From the NCBI GenBank assembly GCA_947683625.1, contig CANTUR010000069.1, positions 5,332,001-5,396,000 on the forward strand: a stretch of 64,000 nt of DNA, in the 5' to 3' direction. Position 1 is the first letter of the stretch. Each line of letters opens with the position of its first letter. Below, piece after piece: positions 1-12,073 of this stretch. The position numbers and the translations under genes were made by a program. The notes beneath the pieces were generated by a model. It saw only the letters and a list, made by a program, of their open reading frames with translations, did no database searches and was not told the DNA's origin. Source of the stretch: Mallotus nudiflorus (lineage: Eukaryota; Streptophyta; Magnoliopsida; Malpighiales; Euphorbiaceae).

Positions 1-1067
1 CACGTGACACTTTCAGAAGTTTTTAATTAAAGACACTTCCTAATCTACTCTTTTGTTTTCCAATGTTAACCTTAAAAGCCAGAAAAAATATAAATTATAT
101 GTGATCAGCTATAATGACTTGACTTGGTAGATGATCACTAGGGACTTGGTTCAACCAATGCATATATCCAATTGCCAATCTCCACTACTCTGTACTTTAA
201 TCTCCATTTTCCTTATCATTTGTGAGAATGCTGCTGGAGTCTCAATCCTTATTGGGCACAAGGATATGAGAGATGTGTTATGTTGAGATCATGTTAAATT
301 ATATGAGAAACTGCATGGTGTTGCTTTGAATTTTTTAAGCCACTATGATGTAAAATTAAGGGAAGCAACTTGGGTTTTGTTCAAAATTTTCTTTTGTCAT
401 TTTAAATTTGGGTTTTTACTCTTTACAGTGTGCTTAAAGTGTGACTATGATGCTCTTTGACTTTAACTTTTCTGTTTACATCTATTTGAAAACTTTTGTT
501 TCAAATATCACTTCAATTTCTCCCTTCTTTTGGGGAATATCTATGTATACAGGCACTCTTTAGAGAGAAGGTGAATCTGTTTTTTGTTTAGTACAATTTT
601 AAACTAAATGCCTGCTCTTAAGGGTTAGGGGTTGTTTCTTCCTCCTGCCTCTCTCTGTCCAGAGTTGGTGGATTCTAAGAATTATGTATCATGATCATGC
701 TAACTTTTTGAGTCATCAGTCATGTGGTTGTATGTCGTCATGTAACCATTTGGATAATTTATGTGCAAGCATGGATTTGGCATTGTTGCAGTTAAATTCC
801 ATTATAGTTTTCATTGTCTGTTTTGGTTGAATATGCTCCAGTGTGTTATTGTATGAATTGGGCCTGAAATCCAGTGTTATAGTTATTTTTGTCTGGAGGA
901 TTAGAATTATTCACTAAGTGGTAATAAATTGGCATGTTATATTTTACTGCACCTGGTGCTTTCCAGGTTGTTTTCAGTGTGTTCTTGATTGCTGTTTAAA
1001 GCCTATGCGCTGGTGATCAGATTTGGATGTAGCATTTCGAGACTTTGTGAAGGGAGGATAAGAGAGA
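1..1067 (+). promoter_or_regulatory. Upstream and 5' leader region of the RING-H2 gene
   Basis: There is no open reading frame of note. The stretch is AT-rich and should hold the promoter and 5' leader of the gene at 1068. A G-box core (CACGTG) lies at the very first six bases. Several pyrimidine-rich acceptor-like sites occur (for example near 790 and 966), so a spliced 5' UTR is possible, but I cannot fix exon borders or a TATA box. An in-frame TAA at 1059-1061 closes the coding frame just before the start codon. Confidence 0.4.
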
Positions 1068-1997
1068 ATGTCAAGTGGCAGAAATACCCATTGGTGTTAC
1101 AGGTGCAGGCGGCCTGTTCGTCTACAAGGGCAAGATGCAATTTGCCCATATTGTAGTGGAGGATTTATTCAAGAACTTGATGATATGGTCCAATTCAGTC
1201 CATTGGATTTCTTTGGATTTGATAATGATGTTGAACGTGAACAAAGATATGGGCTCATGGAAGCAGTTTCAGCTTTTATGGGGCGTCGATTGGCAGACAG
1301 AAACCATGACATGAGAATGAGAACAGACTTAATTCCTGATACCAGTCCAGGGTTTGGTCCATTATTGATATTTGGTGGCCAAATTCCTTTCAGGTTGTCT
1401 GGAAATGGTGGGTTTGAAGCTCTCTTTCCGGGGACTCCTGGAATTGCATTTACACGAGGTAATGCTGACGATTACTTTATTGGCCCTGGACTGGAAGAAT
1501 TATTTGAGCAGCTATCTGCTAATGATCGGCGGGGTCCTCCCCCAGCATCTAGATTATCAATTGATGCAATGCCTACCATTAAGATCACCCAGAGGCATCT
1601 TCGTTCTGATTCTCACTGTCCAGTCTGCAAAGAAAAATTTGAGTTGGGAAGTGAAGCAAGGCAGATGCCATGTAATCACATGTACCACTCAGATTGCATA
1701 GTCCCATGGCTAGTCCAGCATAACTCATGCCCTGTTTGTCGCCAGGAGCTGCCACCACAAGGATCAATTGGTAGCAGTAGTTACCACAGCTCAAGTTCTC
1801 GAACAGGAAGTAACCATCACAATGGAAGAGAGAATGGCCGAGAAGGAAGACGGAATCCATTATCTTACCTGTGGCCATTCCGCTCATCCAGCTCTGGCTC
1901 TAGCTCCAACCATGATGGGTCTGCTGGAAGTAGGTCGCCCACTGTACATGAAAATAACCACCAGATGGATTACTCAGGATGGCCCTTTGATTATTAG
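1068..1997 (+). CDS. RHC1A: RING-H2 E3 ubiquitin-protein ligase, RHC1A-like
   Basis: Intact 309-residue protein from a single exon. An N-terminal zinc-ribbon-like module has CxxC pairs at residues 10/13 and 26/29 (WCYRCRRPVR, then CPYCSGGF). The RING-H2 finger spans residues 184-224 with C-x2-C-x14-C-x1-H-x2-H-x2-C-x10-C-x2-C; the H2 ligands are H204 and H207, and the conserved Pro-Trp after the sixth ligand (P213-W214) fits E2 binding. The C-terminal 80 residues are Ser/Gly/Asn/His-rich and look disordered. This layout matches plant RHC1A/RHC2A and related RING E3 ligases, which move ubiquitin from an E2 to substrates; the substrate is unknown. The start is fixed by an in-frame TAA nine bases upstream. 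The assignment to RHC1A rests on family resemblance and on the DPE2 neighbour 48 kb downstream. Confidence 0.9.
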   Translation: MSSGRNTHWCYRCRRPVRLQGQDAICPYCSGGFIQELDDMVQFSPLDFFGFDNDVEREQRYGLMEAVSAFMGRRLADRNHDMRMRTDLIPDTSPGFGPLLIFGGQIPFRLSGNGGFEALFPGTPGIAFTRGNADDYFIGPGLEELFEQLSANDRRGPPPASRLSIDAMPTIKITQRHLRSDSHCPVCKEKFELGSEARQMPCNHMYHSDCIVPWLVQHNSCPVCRQELPPQGSIGSSSYHSSSSRTGSNHHNGRENGREGRRNPLSYLWPFRSSSSGSSSNHDGSAGSRSPTVHENNHQMDYSGWPFDY

Positions 1998-2760
1998 AAC
2001 TTCAATAATAATGAAAAGCGGCAATTTCTTTGTGTTCTGTGATCATAAATTAGCATCTTCATCGCTTTAGCTAATTGCTTGGAGTGAGTGATCTGGGAGC
2101 TGAATTCTGCAAGTCTTGAGTCTCTTGTTTAAAGTCGAGTCTTTCTGTTCTTCTCTCTGCAGCTTTATATTGTAAATGACATTTTCTTCTTTGCTTAAAT
2201 GTTTCTGTTCGTGAATACATAATGGGGTTGATTATTGTTGTTCTAAATATTGCTTATGGCTTTCAGAGGGTTACCTCAATAGGGCACGAAATGCATAATT
2301 GCATTCTGTTCATTTTCCCCTCAAGTTTTATAAGTTTCTAAACTTGCAACTTCCCATCAGTAAATTATATCATTGATCCTGGCCATATTGCTATATGGAC
2401 ATCACATGTTAGAAAACACGTTTTTCTTTTCTTTTTTTTTGGGTTGTCTTCTTGCTCACCATTTTTCTGTTTTTTTCGGTTGTCTTCCTGTTCACCACCT
2501 TTTTTTTTTCTCTATCACCTGCCACATCTCCATCTTTCTTTTTTTCTTCCTTGGATTCTTTATCTTTCTCTTCTCCTTATCCTCTTTTTCTTTTCTAGTT
2601 CTTGTTTATGCACTTATTCTACTAGCTTTGGAGGATCGAATGCTCCTTTCACTGTGATTCCTGATCTTTTTAGATTTAGTTTAGCTAATTCCATGCCTAA
2701 TAAGCAATCAAGATGAGATTGTGGTCTATTTAAAGAAACAAACCCAAGAACTACAACTTA
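1998..2760 (+). other. 3' UTR and downstream flank of the RING-H2 gene
   Basis: This stretch is non-coding. It probably holds the 3' UTR and polyadenylation region; AATAAT occurs shortly after the stop (2006) and an ATACATAATG run lies near 2215, but no single cleavage site can be picked. From about 2415 to 2605 the plus strand is almost pure C/T, which creates spurious hydrophobic reading frames. Confidence 0.4.
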
Positions 2761-4723
2761 AGGAACAAAAGTAACAAAAAAAGAAAGGTAAAATACAAAG
2801 CTATTGTATATATAACAGTAATGAATATGTAGGTAAATATTAATGAATATACAATTCATTCGGAATGAACCTATATTATTTTCATTACTTAAATAATGAA
2901 GGTTCATTAACTATTTTCATTAGTTAAATAATAGAGGTTTATTGACCTTCATTTATAAGTTAAATAAATATGCAAGTGAAAGTTAACAAATATGCAGGTA
3001 AAAATCAATATATATGTAGGTGAAAATCATTGAACTTACATTTTCAAAAAGTCAACAAATTTGCACATGAAAACTAATAAATTTACAAGTTAAAGGTCAG
3101 TGAATTTGTATGTAAAAGTTAATGAACTCAACTTATAAATAAGTAAAAACAATATCAATTAATTTTTTTAATTCAAGTTGATGAGATAGGATATGCAAAC
3201 CCGTGACAATTGACAAAAAAAAAATGTTGACATAAAAAAAAAAGAAAAGACGCATTATCATCTAATACGTGTAGTTCATATTACTATATGAATAGAAATA
3301 CATGATATATGGATAGAGATCCATGATAGGATTTGGGGCTTTGATAGGATGTCTTTTATTTGGAAAAACAGAGCCATGGAGGATATTTGACACGTTATTT
3401 GCCAAAAGCTTGGCTTGATGACGTAATTTCAGTTGGGGCAAAATTATTCTTCCAATAATGTTTTTTCTTTGGTATGCGATGTTTAAATATTTAACCTCAA
3501 ATGACATTTATTGTAAATGTACCAACAAATATATAAAAAGTAAAAAAAAAAAAAAAACAGAAAAAAGAAAATCATAAATAAGGCTAAATTATTCTAAAGA
3601 AATATACTAATAAATCGGTTATCTAATAGTTTCCTCCTCTTCTCAAACATACAAACATTTTTTATCAAAAAAAAAATAATCATTTCAGAAGATATTGATG
3701 TTTTTTTTGATAATTTACTCAATCTCATAATAATAATAAAAAGATACTTGAAAACTATTAAAGATAAATGATAAAATTTTTAATGTTAAATGACACTATT
3801 TGTACTAATACAAAAAGATATGTTAATTTTAAATTATTCATAACATTAAAATAATTATATTAAAAAATAATACATATAAATATATGTTATTTAATATAAA
3901 AAATAGTTAAAAACAAAAATATAATATACAAATAATTGTACAATAATATTGAAAGTATAAACATATAATTATTTTTTATAAATCTGCTAAGTAAACAAAA
4001 ATAACTAACTATTTATTTTTTTACTAATTTTATTTATCATAAAATTGAAATAGTTTGCGATTATCATTCTAGTACGAATAAAGTTCAAAAGATTAATGCA
4101 ACAAAATTTAAAAGAGTTAATTGTACAAGAGATTATCAAACTTTATATTAAATTTATATATATATATATATACTTGAAGGTGAGGACAAGCAAAATCAAG
4201 AAAAAAAATGTCATCATTCATTATAATATAAAAATTTGATAATTTAGTTATTTACTAATTTAATTAAAATTTTAATCAAATGTAATTCTAATTTTGTTAA
4301 AAGTATATTTTCAATTTTAATTAAGTTAAATTTTATTTTATATCTAAATAAAATAAAATAAAATAAAATTTTAATTGTAATTTTGCTATTTTAATTAGGG
4401 CTACTTATATTTTATGTAAGATAAATCAAATTTTATCATATAATTTTATAAGTCTTACTAAGCTAAATTTAATAAGTAAATAATTGAAATCAAAATTAAA
4501 ATATTTTATAAAATAATTAATTATGAAAAATATTAACGTCAATTTTTTTTAAAATTATTATATAATTGCTTAAAAAGAATTTATAAAGAATTTAATAAAC
4601 TATTATATTATAAATCTATCAAATTTATAAAATTAGATTTTTATTTTAGATAAATATGTACAAAGAGTATTGTATACTTGTTCACATAAAATTTTTTTGT
4701 TAAAATTGTATTAAATTACTATA
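2761..4723. other. AT-rich intergenic DNA with a degenerate short repeat
   Basis: No gene is visible. Between about 2930 and 3130 a phrase like AAATATGCAGGTAAAAATCA returns five or six times at roughly 30-base spacing, heavily diverged (for instance 2968, 2988, 3010, 3060). From 3540 onward the DNA is dominated by A/T runs, with a short (TA)n near 4155-4173. The stretch ends where a SIRE-like LTR begins. Confidence 0.5.
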
Positions 4724-5482
4724 TGTTGACCATTTGCATAATCAATCTCTTAATTTTGGTTTTGACAATGATTTGAAGTATTAGTGATTTTCCTAAGTGT
4801 GTCTTAGCATCATTTTTCAAGCCTCACAAGCTGGAGCCTCCCCTCATGACCATGAGCAGCACCTCGAATGCAAAAAGTTGAAATTCATTTTTTGAAGGCT
4901 AAAGGAGCCTAGGGAAGACATTAATGATCTCCAACAGACATTTTCTATCCTCATTCAATATATATCAGTTCTAGAACTTCATTTAACAGGTTTTTAAAAA
5001 TTTGGTTGTCTATTGAATACTTTTAACATCTCATTGAGCTACTCATTCTCTTAAAATTCTCTTTGTAAAATTGAGTGTTAATTGTGTGCTAGGTTAGCTC
5101 TCTTATTTATCATCTTTCTTAGGTTGAAAAAGGAAAGTGAGGAGTTAATGCTAGTGAGTTAGGTTCAAGTATAACCCTCAGTACACTTGTGATTATTTGT
5201 TTGGTTAGAGCCTAGCCCAAAAAAGCTCATTGTGTTATAAAAGTTAGAGTTAAACCTTAAAACTCTTATAAACTCACTCTTGATTAATAAAATTGGTGTA
5301 GGTGTTAAAAATACTAACTTGAGGATGAGTTAGGTGGAGATGTAGATTTAATTTGTGAATCCAACTCCTTAAATTCTTAAGTTCTTAATCTTTTTTCTTA
5401 CCTTGCTTATAAACCTTCGTCTATATCTTTTTTTAATTTTTTATTGGCCCTATTCCCCCCCCCCCTTTAGGGCCCCTTTTCA
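4724..5482 (+). repeat. 5' LTR of a SIRE-like copia retrotransposon (no partner LTR found)
   Basis: The segment begins TGTTGACC and ends TTTTCA directly before a primer-binding site, giving TG...CA termini and a length of about 759 bp. The opening, with an ATTTTGGTTTTGACAATG phrase, and the C-rich end just before TTTGGTATCAGAG are typical of SIRE/Maximus-type copia LTRs. No matching 3' LTR was found, so the element is truncated. The left boundary is inferred from the terminal motif alone. Confidence 0.6.
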
Positions 5483-5485
5483 CTT

Positions 5486-5496
5486 TGGTATCAGAG
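5486..5496 (+). other. Primer-binding site, initiator tRNA-Met type
   Basis: TGGTATCAGAG lies three bases after the presumed LTR end. It is the standard plant retrotransposon site complementary to the 3' end of initiator methionine tRNA, and it sets the element's direction as plus. Confidence 0.75.
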
Positions 5497-5534
5497 TTCA
5501 ACTTCTTGGAACTTTATTGTAATAAGTTAAGATC

Positions 5535-5592
5535 ATGGAAAGTGAAAACCATAAAGTTCTCTTCTTTGAGACCTCTTTTTAATGGTGTAGAT
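5535..5592 (+). pseudogene. Start of SIRE-like gag, cut by the copia insertion
   Basis: An ATG at 5535, 38 bases after the primer site, opens a short reading frame starting MESENHKVLFF. The frame meets the inserted copia element at 5592/5593. The rest of this gag resumes at 21456 after the insertion, and the TAGAT at 5588-5592 is duplicated at 21456-21460. Only the amino end of gag is here. The assignment to the same gag as 21456-22110 follows from the matching target duplication and the continuing frame. Confidence 0.6.
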
Positions 5593-7105
5593 TGTTGGGT
5601 TTTGTGATTTAAAAGTGCAATGAAAATTAAAAATTTTAACCACAAACCCTAACCCAGATCCAAGTAATTCGATTAATTGATTTAAAACTAGAGTTTTCAA
5701 ATCTTACCACAAATGCAGAAGAGGTAAGACTGTTGGAAGGTAGAGAGGAGGTTTACTCCGGTGACACCTTACCTCGAGCTTTTGATTTTAGTAGTTCGAA
5801 TCAAGACGTCTCCAAAAGAATTCATCCTCCATAAGCGTCCACACAAACAACCTTTGATTAAAACAATAAATTTGTGTGCTAGCACTTCTCTTGATTTCTC
5901 ACAAATCAAGAATAAAAACACTATGTGTTTTAGTTTTTCTAAGAGGAGAAAAATGAATTTTGGTGGCTAATAATTGAGTTAGTGAAATCCTAAAGAATAT
6001 AACATATTTATAGACCTCTAATTATGGTTTCACTAACCAAAATAACTTTTTGGTAATTTCTCAATTTTTATTATTCTGATTTTATTTAAAATTAAATTAG
6101 ATATAATATTCCATTTATTTAAGATAACCTTTACCTTAAATAAATAAACTATTTTTTTATTTCCACAAAGCATATATGGGCTTCTCAAACCCATATCCGT
6201 TTTTAGGCTTGTTATAAGTGTGTGACCCTGTAGGTTTATATGACATTAGCAGTGGGCCTTAAATCTCTATTTAGGCCTACAAGTCATAAGTAGCCTCTAG
6301 CAAGACATTATGACTACCCAAGTCATGTGAAGTCAATAATCCAACATAACCTAATTTATAATAAATATTGTAATCCCTTTGTCACATGATATCTTGATTG
6401 AATATAAGGCATAGTTTATGTCATCCTTATATAATTCAATCATATTATTTCTTAACTCTAAGTAGAATGAGAATGATAACTCTTTATCAATTCACATTAG
6501 CATGGCCATGCATTTTCCTCAATCTATCTTATCAAGAGGCCTATAGATATCTTACTCAGATTAAATGAGGGATAATTTCCTTTTCAATCATTCACATTCC
6601 TCACATAATTCATTTCATATCCAACAATAATTTATTTAATCATCCTATTAAAGATAATGTTAGATTGTGTCAAAATATATAATAGTTATGTAAAAATCCA
6701 TGATGATTTCGAGGTCAAAGGACTAAATCAATATTATTATTATAAGAATTACTTATGAAAATTATCTATGTAGTATTCTCATGATGGGTCAATCCAGTAC
6801 ATTATTTCCCAAATAAGTACCTATGAGTTGACTTAATATCTCATATTCATGATTAGTTAAACATAATCATCAATCAACATTATACTAGCCATAACATATT
6901 GTTATGACTAAGGATAATTTGAATAGAACTCATATTTAATCTAAGGGTTTTGCTATTAAGTCACATACTTGATGACCTTAGTAAGAATTAACTATTCAAG
7001 TAATTATCATAACACAAAATGATAATGAAAAATGCCTCTTTATTAAATAAAATGATAAAGTCAAAACATGGTCATACATGATTGACCTAGTGCATATCAC
7101 TAACA
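5593..7105 (-). repeat. 3' LTR of the copia element
   Basis: This segment matches 19942-21455 along its whole length, with scattered base changes and very few small indels. The termini are TGTTGGG on the left and CTAACA on the right. Short reading frames inside it have no protein resemblance I recognise. Confidence 0.93.
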
Positions 7106-7122
7106 ATCTCCTACTTGCACTA
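7106..7122 (-). other. Polypurine tract and end of copia pol
   Basis: On the minus strand the bases next to the 3' LTR read AAGTAGGAGAT, a purine-rich priming tract. Just before it lies the pol stop codon (TAG), after a C-terminus ending in Asp-Trp-Ala. Confidence 0.65.
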
Positions 7123-8644
7123 GGCCCAATCTATATTAAAACTAATACCCATAAACCTAGTATGACTCTCATGCTTAAGCTGTGGAAGAGGCTTAATTAG
7201 TGGATCAACAACATTATCATTTATGGGTACTCTACAAATCTTCACATCTCCTCTCTCAATGATTTCTCGAATGAGATGATAACACCTGAGTATGTGTTTG
7301 GAACTTTGATGTGATCTGGGCTCCTTAGCTTAAGCTATAGCTCTATTATTATCACAATATAAGTTCACTGGATCTTATATACTAGGAATAACACCTAGTC
7401 CAGTTATGAACTTCTTGATCTAAACAGACTTCTTAGTTGCTTCTAAGGCAGCTATATACTCAGCTTTTATTGTAGAATCAGCAACAGTGTCTTGCTTAGA
7501 ACTCCTCTAGCTCACTGCACCTCCATTTAAATAAACAACATAACTTGACTGTGATTGAAAATCATCCTTGTTAGTTTGGAAGTTGGCATCTGTGTAACCA
7601 TTTACAACTATCTTATCTTCCTTACCACCATACAGTAAAAATGCATCCTTAGTTCTTCTTAAGTACTTAAGGATATTTTTTACTATTTTCCAGTGACTTT
7701 CACTTGGGTCTGACTGGTATCTGCTCGTTATGCTTAAGGCATATGAAACATCAGGTTGAGTACATAACATTGCATACATGATAGATCCCATAACAAAAGC
7801 ATATGGAATCTTACTCATGCGGTCTCGCTCATCTTGTGTCATAGGACACTGAGTCTTGCTGAGACTAATGCCATGTGACATTGGCAAGAATCCTCTCTTA
7901 GAGTCATGCATGCTAAACCTGTTCAATACCTTATCAATGTAAGTGCTCTGACTTAGGCCAATAAGCCTTTTAGATCTATCTTTATAGATCTTGATGCCTA
8001 ATATATAAGCGGCTTCACTCAAGTCTTTCATTGAAAAACAATTCCTTAGTCATGATTTAACATTTTGTAAAATAGGGATATTATTTCCAATGAGTAGTAT
8101 GTCATCAACATACAACACTAAAAATACAATTACACTCCCACTAACCTTCTTGTAAACACAAGGTTCATCTTCATTCTTAATGAAGCCAAACTCTTTGACT
8201 ACTTCATCAAAATGAAGATTCCAACTCTGAGATGCTTGCTTCAGTCCATAAATGGACTTTTAAAGCTTACATACCTTTCCAGAATTCTCAGGATTGACAA
8301 AACCCTCTGGCTGTGTCATGTACACATCCTCAAGTAGGTTTCCATTAAGAAATGTTATTTTAACATCCATTTGGCATATCTTATAATCATAGTATGCAGC
8401 TATAGCAAGGAGAATTCGAATAGATTTCAGCATAACAACTGGTGAAAAGGTTTCATCATAGTTTATATCATGTGTTTGTTTGAAACCCTTTGCAACCAGT
8501 CTTGCCTTAAAGGTATGTACATTGTCATCCATATCTGTTTTCTTTTTAAAAACCCATTTGCATCCAATTTTTTTAAGCCATCAGTTGGGTCAATCAAGGT
8601 CCAAACTTGATTATCATACATGGATTGCATTTTTGATTTCATGG
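7119..8644 (-). pseudogene. Copia reverse transcriptase and RNase H, broken
   Basis: On the minus strand this is the C-terminal half of copia pol. The RT part holds ARLVAKGFKQ and a following KICQMDVKITFLNGNLLEDV segment at 8532-8260, where consensus elements read QMDVKTAFLNG. A second open part at 8031-7507 runs through YILGIKIY, the MTQDERDRMSKIPY region and YTDANFQ of RNase H. The frame then meets TAG at a position where the family has Trp (near 7510), with more stops before the terminal Asp-Trp-Ala at about 7122. Between 8260 and 8031 the frame is also broken. The upstream end is cut at 8644 by the gypsy insertion; the missing N-terminal part continues at 15843. It is certainly inactive. 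Confidence 0.88.
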
Positions 8645-9520
8645 TGATATATGGAACCTCCATAGTTAAGCTTGAGAACCCTTTGGATATGCGGACCCAC
8701 AAAACATTAACATGAAAACCCTAAGAACAAATTCGGCACAACCCTCTAAGAATAGGTTAGATTTCATATTACTTAGACAATAATCAAAGAATTAGAATAA
8801 AGAAAACTTATTTCTAAACTCCAATTTTGAAACACTCCACAAGAAAGGTGATCAACCTGTTTGAATGTTCCTATAAGCATGTATTCTACTCAAGAACACA
8901 AAGAATAAAGGAAATAGCCTTAGGTTTTTATAAAAATATCAAATCTAAATTGTCCTTAGTTTTACATATTGTTGGCCTTTATATAGACAAGTAAATAACC
9001 TAATCCTTGAAGGAAAGAGTTTCTTTACTTATTCCTAAAGAAACTATAAAGGAAAATCCATAACTAAATAGGATTCTTTTAAAATATGACAACTAAGACT
9101 CCTATAAAGAAAAAGACTCTTATAAAGGAAAATCCTTAATTAAGAAGGATTCCCTCAACAACATGATAACTAATGACAACTAAGCTAAATTTGACCAAAT
9201 CTCTAACATGTGTAAATTGGACCAAGCCCACACAAAAGTGGCCCATTACATACTTAATTAAGCCCACTAGTAACTTGGACTTTTATTAAGTTGTATTGGA
9301 CTTTATCTCCCTTAGGTCCAAAGCTTTGATGTCCATGTAACCTTCAATGGTCGAATTTACCAAGCCTTGTAGATGATGGATTAAGGCTTTTTGAAGCTTC
9401 TTAGATTGAGAACTTGTTATAGGCCCTTGAGGCATGCTAATCGGATTAAACACTTCATGAATTTAATCCTTGCCATCTTCATCATGCTCATCTTCATGGT
9501 ATGTAAACTGATCCATGACA
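8645..9520 (-). repeat. 3' LTR of the nested gypsy element
   Basis: It aligns with 14968-15842 end to end. Differences cluster in the first 150 bases (a TATA insertion-like change near 8648 and about ten substitutions), then become sparse. The inner edge at 9520 abuts the polypurine tract. Confidence 0.92.
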
Positions 9521-10989
9521 TTCCCCCCCCCCCCTTTCAAAAGGATTCATCCTCGAAACAAAAGCATTATCTGCATCAAAAGGACTCAAATCAACCACAT
9601 TAAACGAAGCACTAACATTATACTCACTGGGCATATCCACTTTGTATGCATTGTTATTAATCCTTTCAAGTATTTGAAAAGGACTATCGCCTCGTGGGTT
9701 TAACTTAGATTTCCTTTGAAGAGGAAATCTTTCCTTGCGAAAGTGCACCCAAACCCAATCTCCAAGCTGAAAGATCATTGGCTTTCTTCCTTTGTTCACA
9801 TATGAAGCTACTTTATCATTGCATTTTTCAATTCGCTCTTTAACTTGCTTATGTAACTTCTTCACCAAATCTGCTTTAGAGTTAGCATCAACACTCATAA
9901 ATTTGTGAGGTGGCAATGGCAATAAATTAATAGGAGTAAGGGGATTAAAACCATAAATAATTTCAAATGGAGAACAATGAGTGGTACTATGAACAACCCT
10001 ATTGTAAGCAAACTCCATAATAGGTAAACAATCTTCCCATGTCCTAATGTTCTTTTCTATAATTACACTAAGCAAAGTAATCAAAGTTCTATTCACCACT
10101 TCGGTTTACCCATCAGTTTGAGGGTGACAAGTAGTTGAAAATAATAGCTTAGTTCCTAACTTTCCTCATAACACTCGCCAAAAATGACTCAAAAACTTAA
10201 CATCTCTATCTCTAACAATGCTCTTAGGTATGCCATGTAAATGCACAACTTCTTTGAAAACAAATTAGCAATCAACTTAGCATCATCAAGTTTATGACAT
10301 GGTATAAAATGAGCTATTTTACTAAATCTATCAACCACAACAAAGATGTTATCATGACCTTTCCTAGTTCTAGGCAACCCAAGCACAAAATCTATAAACA
10401 AATTAGTCCAAGGTTCACTAGGAATAGGTAATAGTGTGTATAACCCATGCGGTTTCAACCTAGACCTAGCCTCTCTACATGTAATGCAATGCTTATAAAC
10501 TTTATGCACATCACGTTTCATACTTGGCCAAAAGAAGTGTTCAACTAGCATATCATAGGTCTTATTTACCCCAAAATGCCCCATTAAGCCGCCTCCATGT
10601 GCCTCCTTAACTAATAATTCTCTCATAGAACACTTAGGAATGCACAATCTATTTCTTTTAAACAAGAAACCATCAAACAAATGGAAGGCACCTGGAATAG
10701 CCCCATTATCACAAGAAACATATACATCACCGAAATCATCATCATATGGATACAACTCCTTAATAAACTCAAAACTTAATAATTTAGCACTAAGTGAGTT
10801 AAGTAAAGTGTACCTTCTAGATAATGCATTAGCAACCACATTCTCTTTACCTTGCTTGTTCTTAATCACATATGGGAATGTTTCCATGAGTTCCACCCAT
10901 TTTGCATGCCTACAGTTTAGCTTATCTTGACCCTTTAAATGCTTTAAACTTTCATGGTCAGTGTGTATCATAAACTCCCTAGGCCACAA
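9494..10989 (-). pseudogene. Gypsy RNase H end and integrase, frameshifted
   Basis: The open part 10989-10189 (minus) starts with RNase H residues FMIHTDHESLKHLKGQDKL and ends with the integrase zinc-finger (HFGVNKTYDML, then CITCREARSR) and the first part of the DDE core (FIDFVLGLPRTRKGHDNIFV). A frameshift near 10250 and two in-frame stops between 10190 and 10100 interrupt the core around the second and third acidic residues. The second open part, 10099-9494, carries the end of the core (NRTLITLL, EFAYNRVVHS) and the C-terminal region (FPLQRKSKL, YKVDMPSEY, SFNVVDLSPFD). Its last residues are encoded by the polypurine tract and the first 27 bases of the LTR. Confidence 0.88.
9521..9540 (-). 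other. Polypurine tract of the gypsy element
   Basis: The plus strand shows a run of about twelve C followed by TTTC directly beside the 3' LTR; on the element's strand this is GAAAG followed by a G run, the expected plus-strand priming tract. It is also coding: the reading frame passes through it as Glu-Arg-Gly-Gly-Gly-Glu. Confidence 0.75.
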
Positions 10990-11989
10990 ATAATGTTGCC
11001 ATGTTTGTAAAGCTCAAACCAAAGCATATAATTCCTTATCATATGTTGGATACTTCAAGGCTGCGCCACTTAACTTTTCACTAAAATGCATTAGTGGTAT
11101 TTGATCTTGCATCAAAATAGCTCTAATTCCTATACCACTAGCATCACATTAAATCTCAAAAGTCTTTTCAAAGTTAGGTAAAGCAAGCAAAGGTGCCATT
11201 ACATATTTTATCCTTAAGTTCATTAAATACATGTTCTTGTTCATCACCCCAAACAAATCCAACATTCTTTTTAACTAAGTCATTCAAAGGTGTGGCTATA
11301 GTGCTAAAATCCTTAATGAATCACCTATAAAAACCCGCAAGCCCATAAAAGCTCCTCACCTCACTAGCATTCTTAGGTTTCAGCCACTCTTTAATAGCCC
11401 TAACCTTCTCCTCGTCAACCTTTATGCCTTGACTAGATACAACAAAGCCAAGACAATTAACCTTATTCATGCTAAAACTACACCTTTTAAAGTTTGCATA
11501 CAACTTTTCTTATCTAAGTGTTTCTAGTACAATTCGCACATACATAAAATAATCATCTAAAAACTTAGAGTATATCAGAATATCATTAAAGTAAACGACA
11601 ACAAATTTACCCAAGTAATTTCACAGCACATGGTTCATCAATCGCATGAATGTGCTAGGTGCATTAGTAAGACCAAAGGGCATAACAAGCCACTTATACA
11701 ACCCATACTTAGTCTTGAAAGTTTTTTTCCATTCATCACGAACATTCATTTGGATTTGATAACAACCAAATTTCAAGTCTATTTTGGTGAACAAACAAGA
11801 ACCATATAACTCATTAAGAATATCATCTAATCTAGGAATAGGATGACGATACTTTATAGTGATTTTATTGATGGCTCTGCAATCCACACACATCCTCCAT
11901 GTTTCATCCTTCTCTGGCACAAGAATGACAGGAACCGAACAAGGACTAAGACTCTCCCTCACATACCCTTTAGCTAGCAACTCCTCCAC
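10990..11989 (-). pseudogene. Gypsy reverse transcriptase and RNase H, with stops and a changed catalytic Asp
   Basis: The RT is readable from 11989 on the minus strand (LAKGYVRESLSPCSVPVILV, then the CVDCRAINK and KIDLKFGCYQIQM segments, and LVMPFGLTNAPSTFM). After NHVL there is a TGA (11621-11623). The frame then continues with VVVYFNDILIYS, where the family motif is Tyr-Phe-Asp-Asp: the first catalytic Asp is now Asn (near 11587). A TAA follows near 11510, then the thumb region (CSFSMNKVNCLGFVVSSQG) and a broken RNase H through 10990. Loss of the catalytic Asp alone should abolish polymerase activity. Confidence 0.88.
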
Positions 11990-12073
11990 TTGTGTTTGGA
12001 TCTCCTTTGTTTCTCTTAGATTTATTCTATATACTGGTCGATTGGGTATGGATGCTTTAAGAATGAAGTCAAT

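Noticed and set aside
2373..2716. Small membrane proteins in the C/T-rich stretch after the RING gene
   Set aside because: The hydrophobic residues come from low-complexity pyrimidine runs in several frames; there is no domain or credible gene structure.
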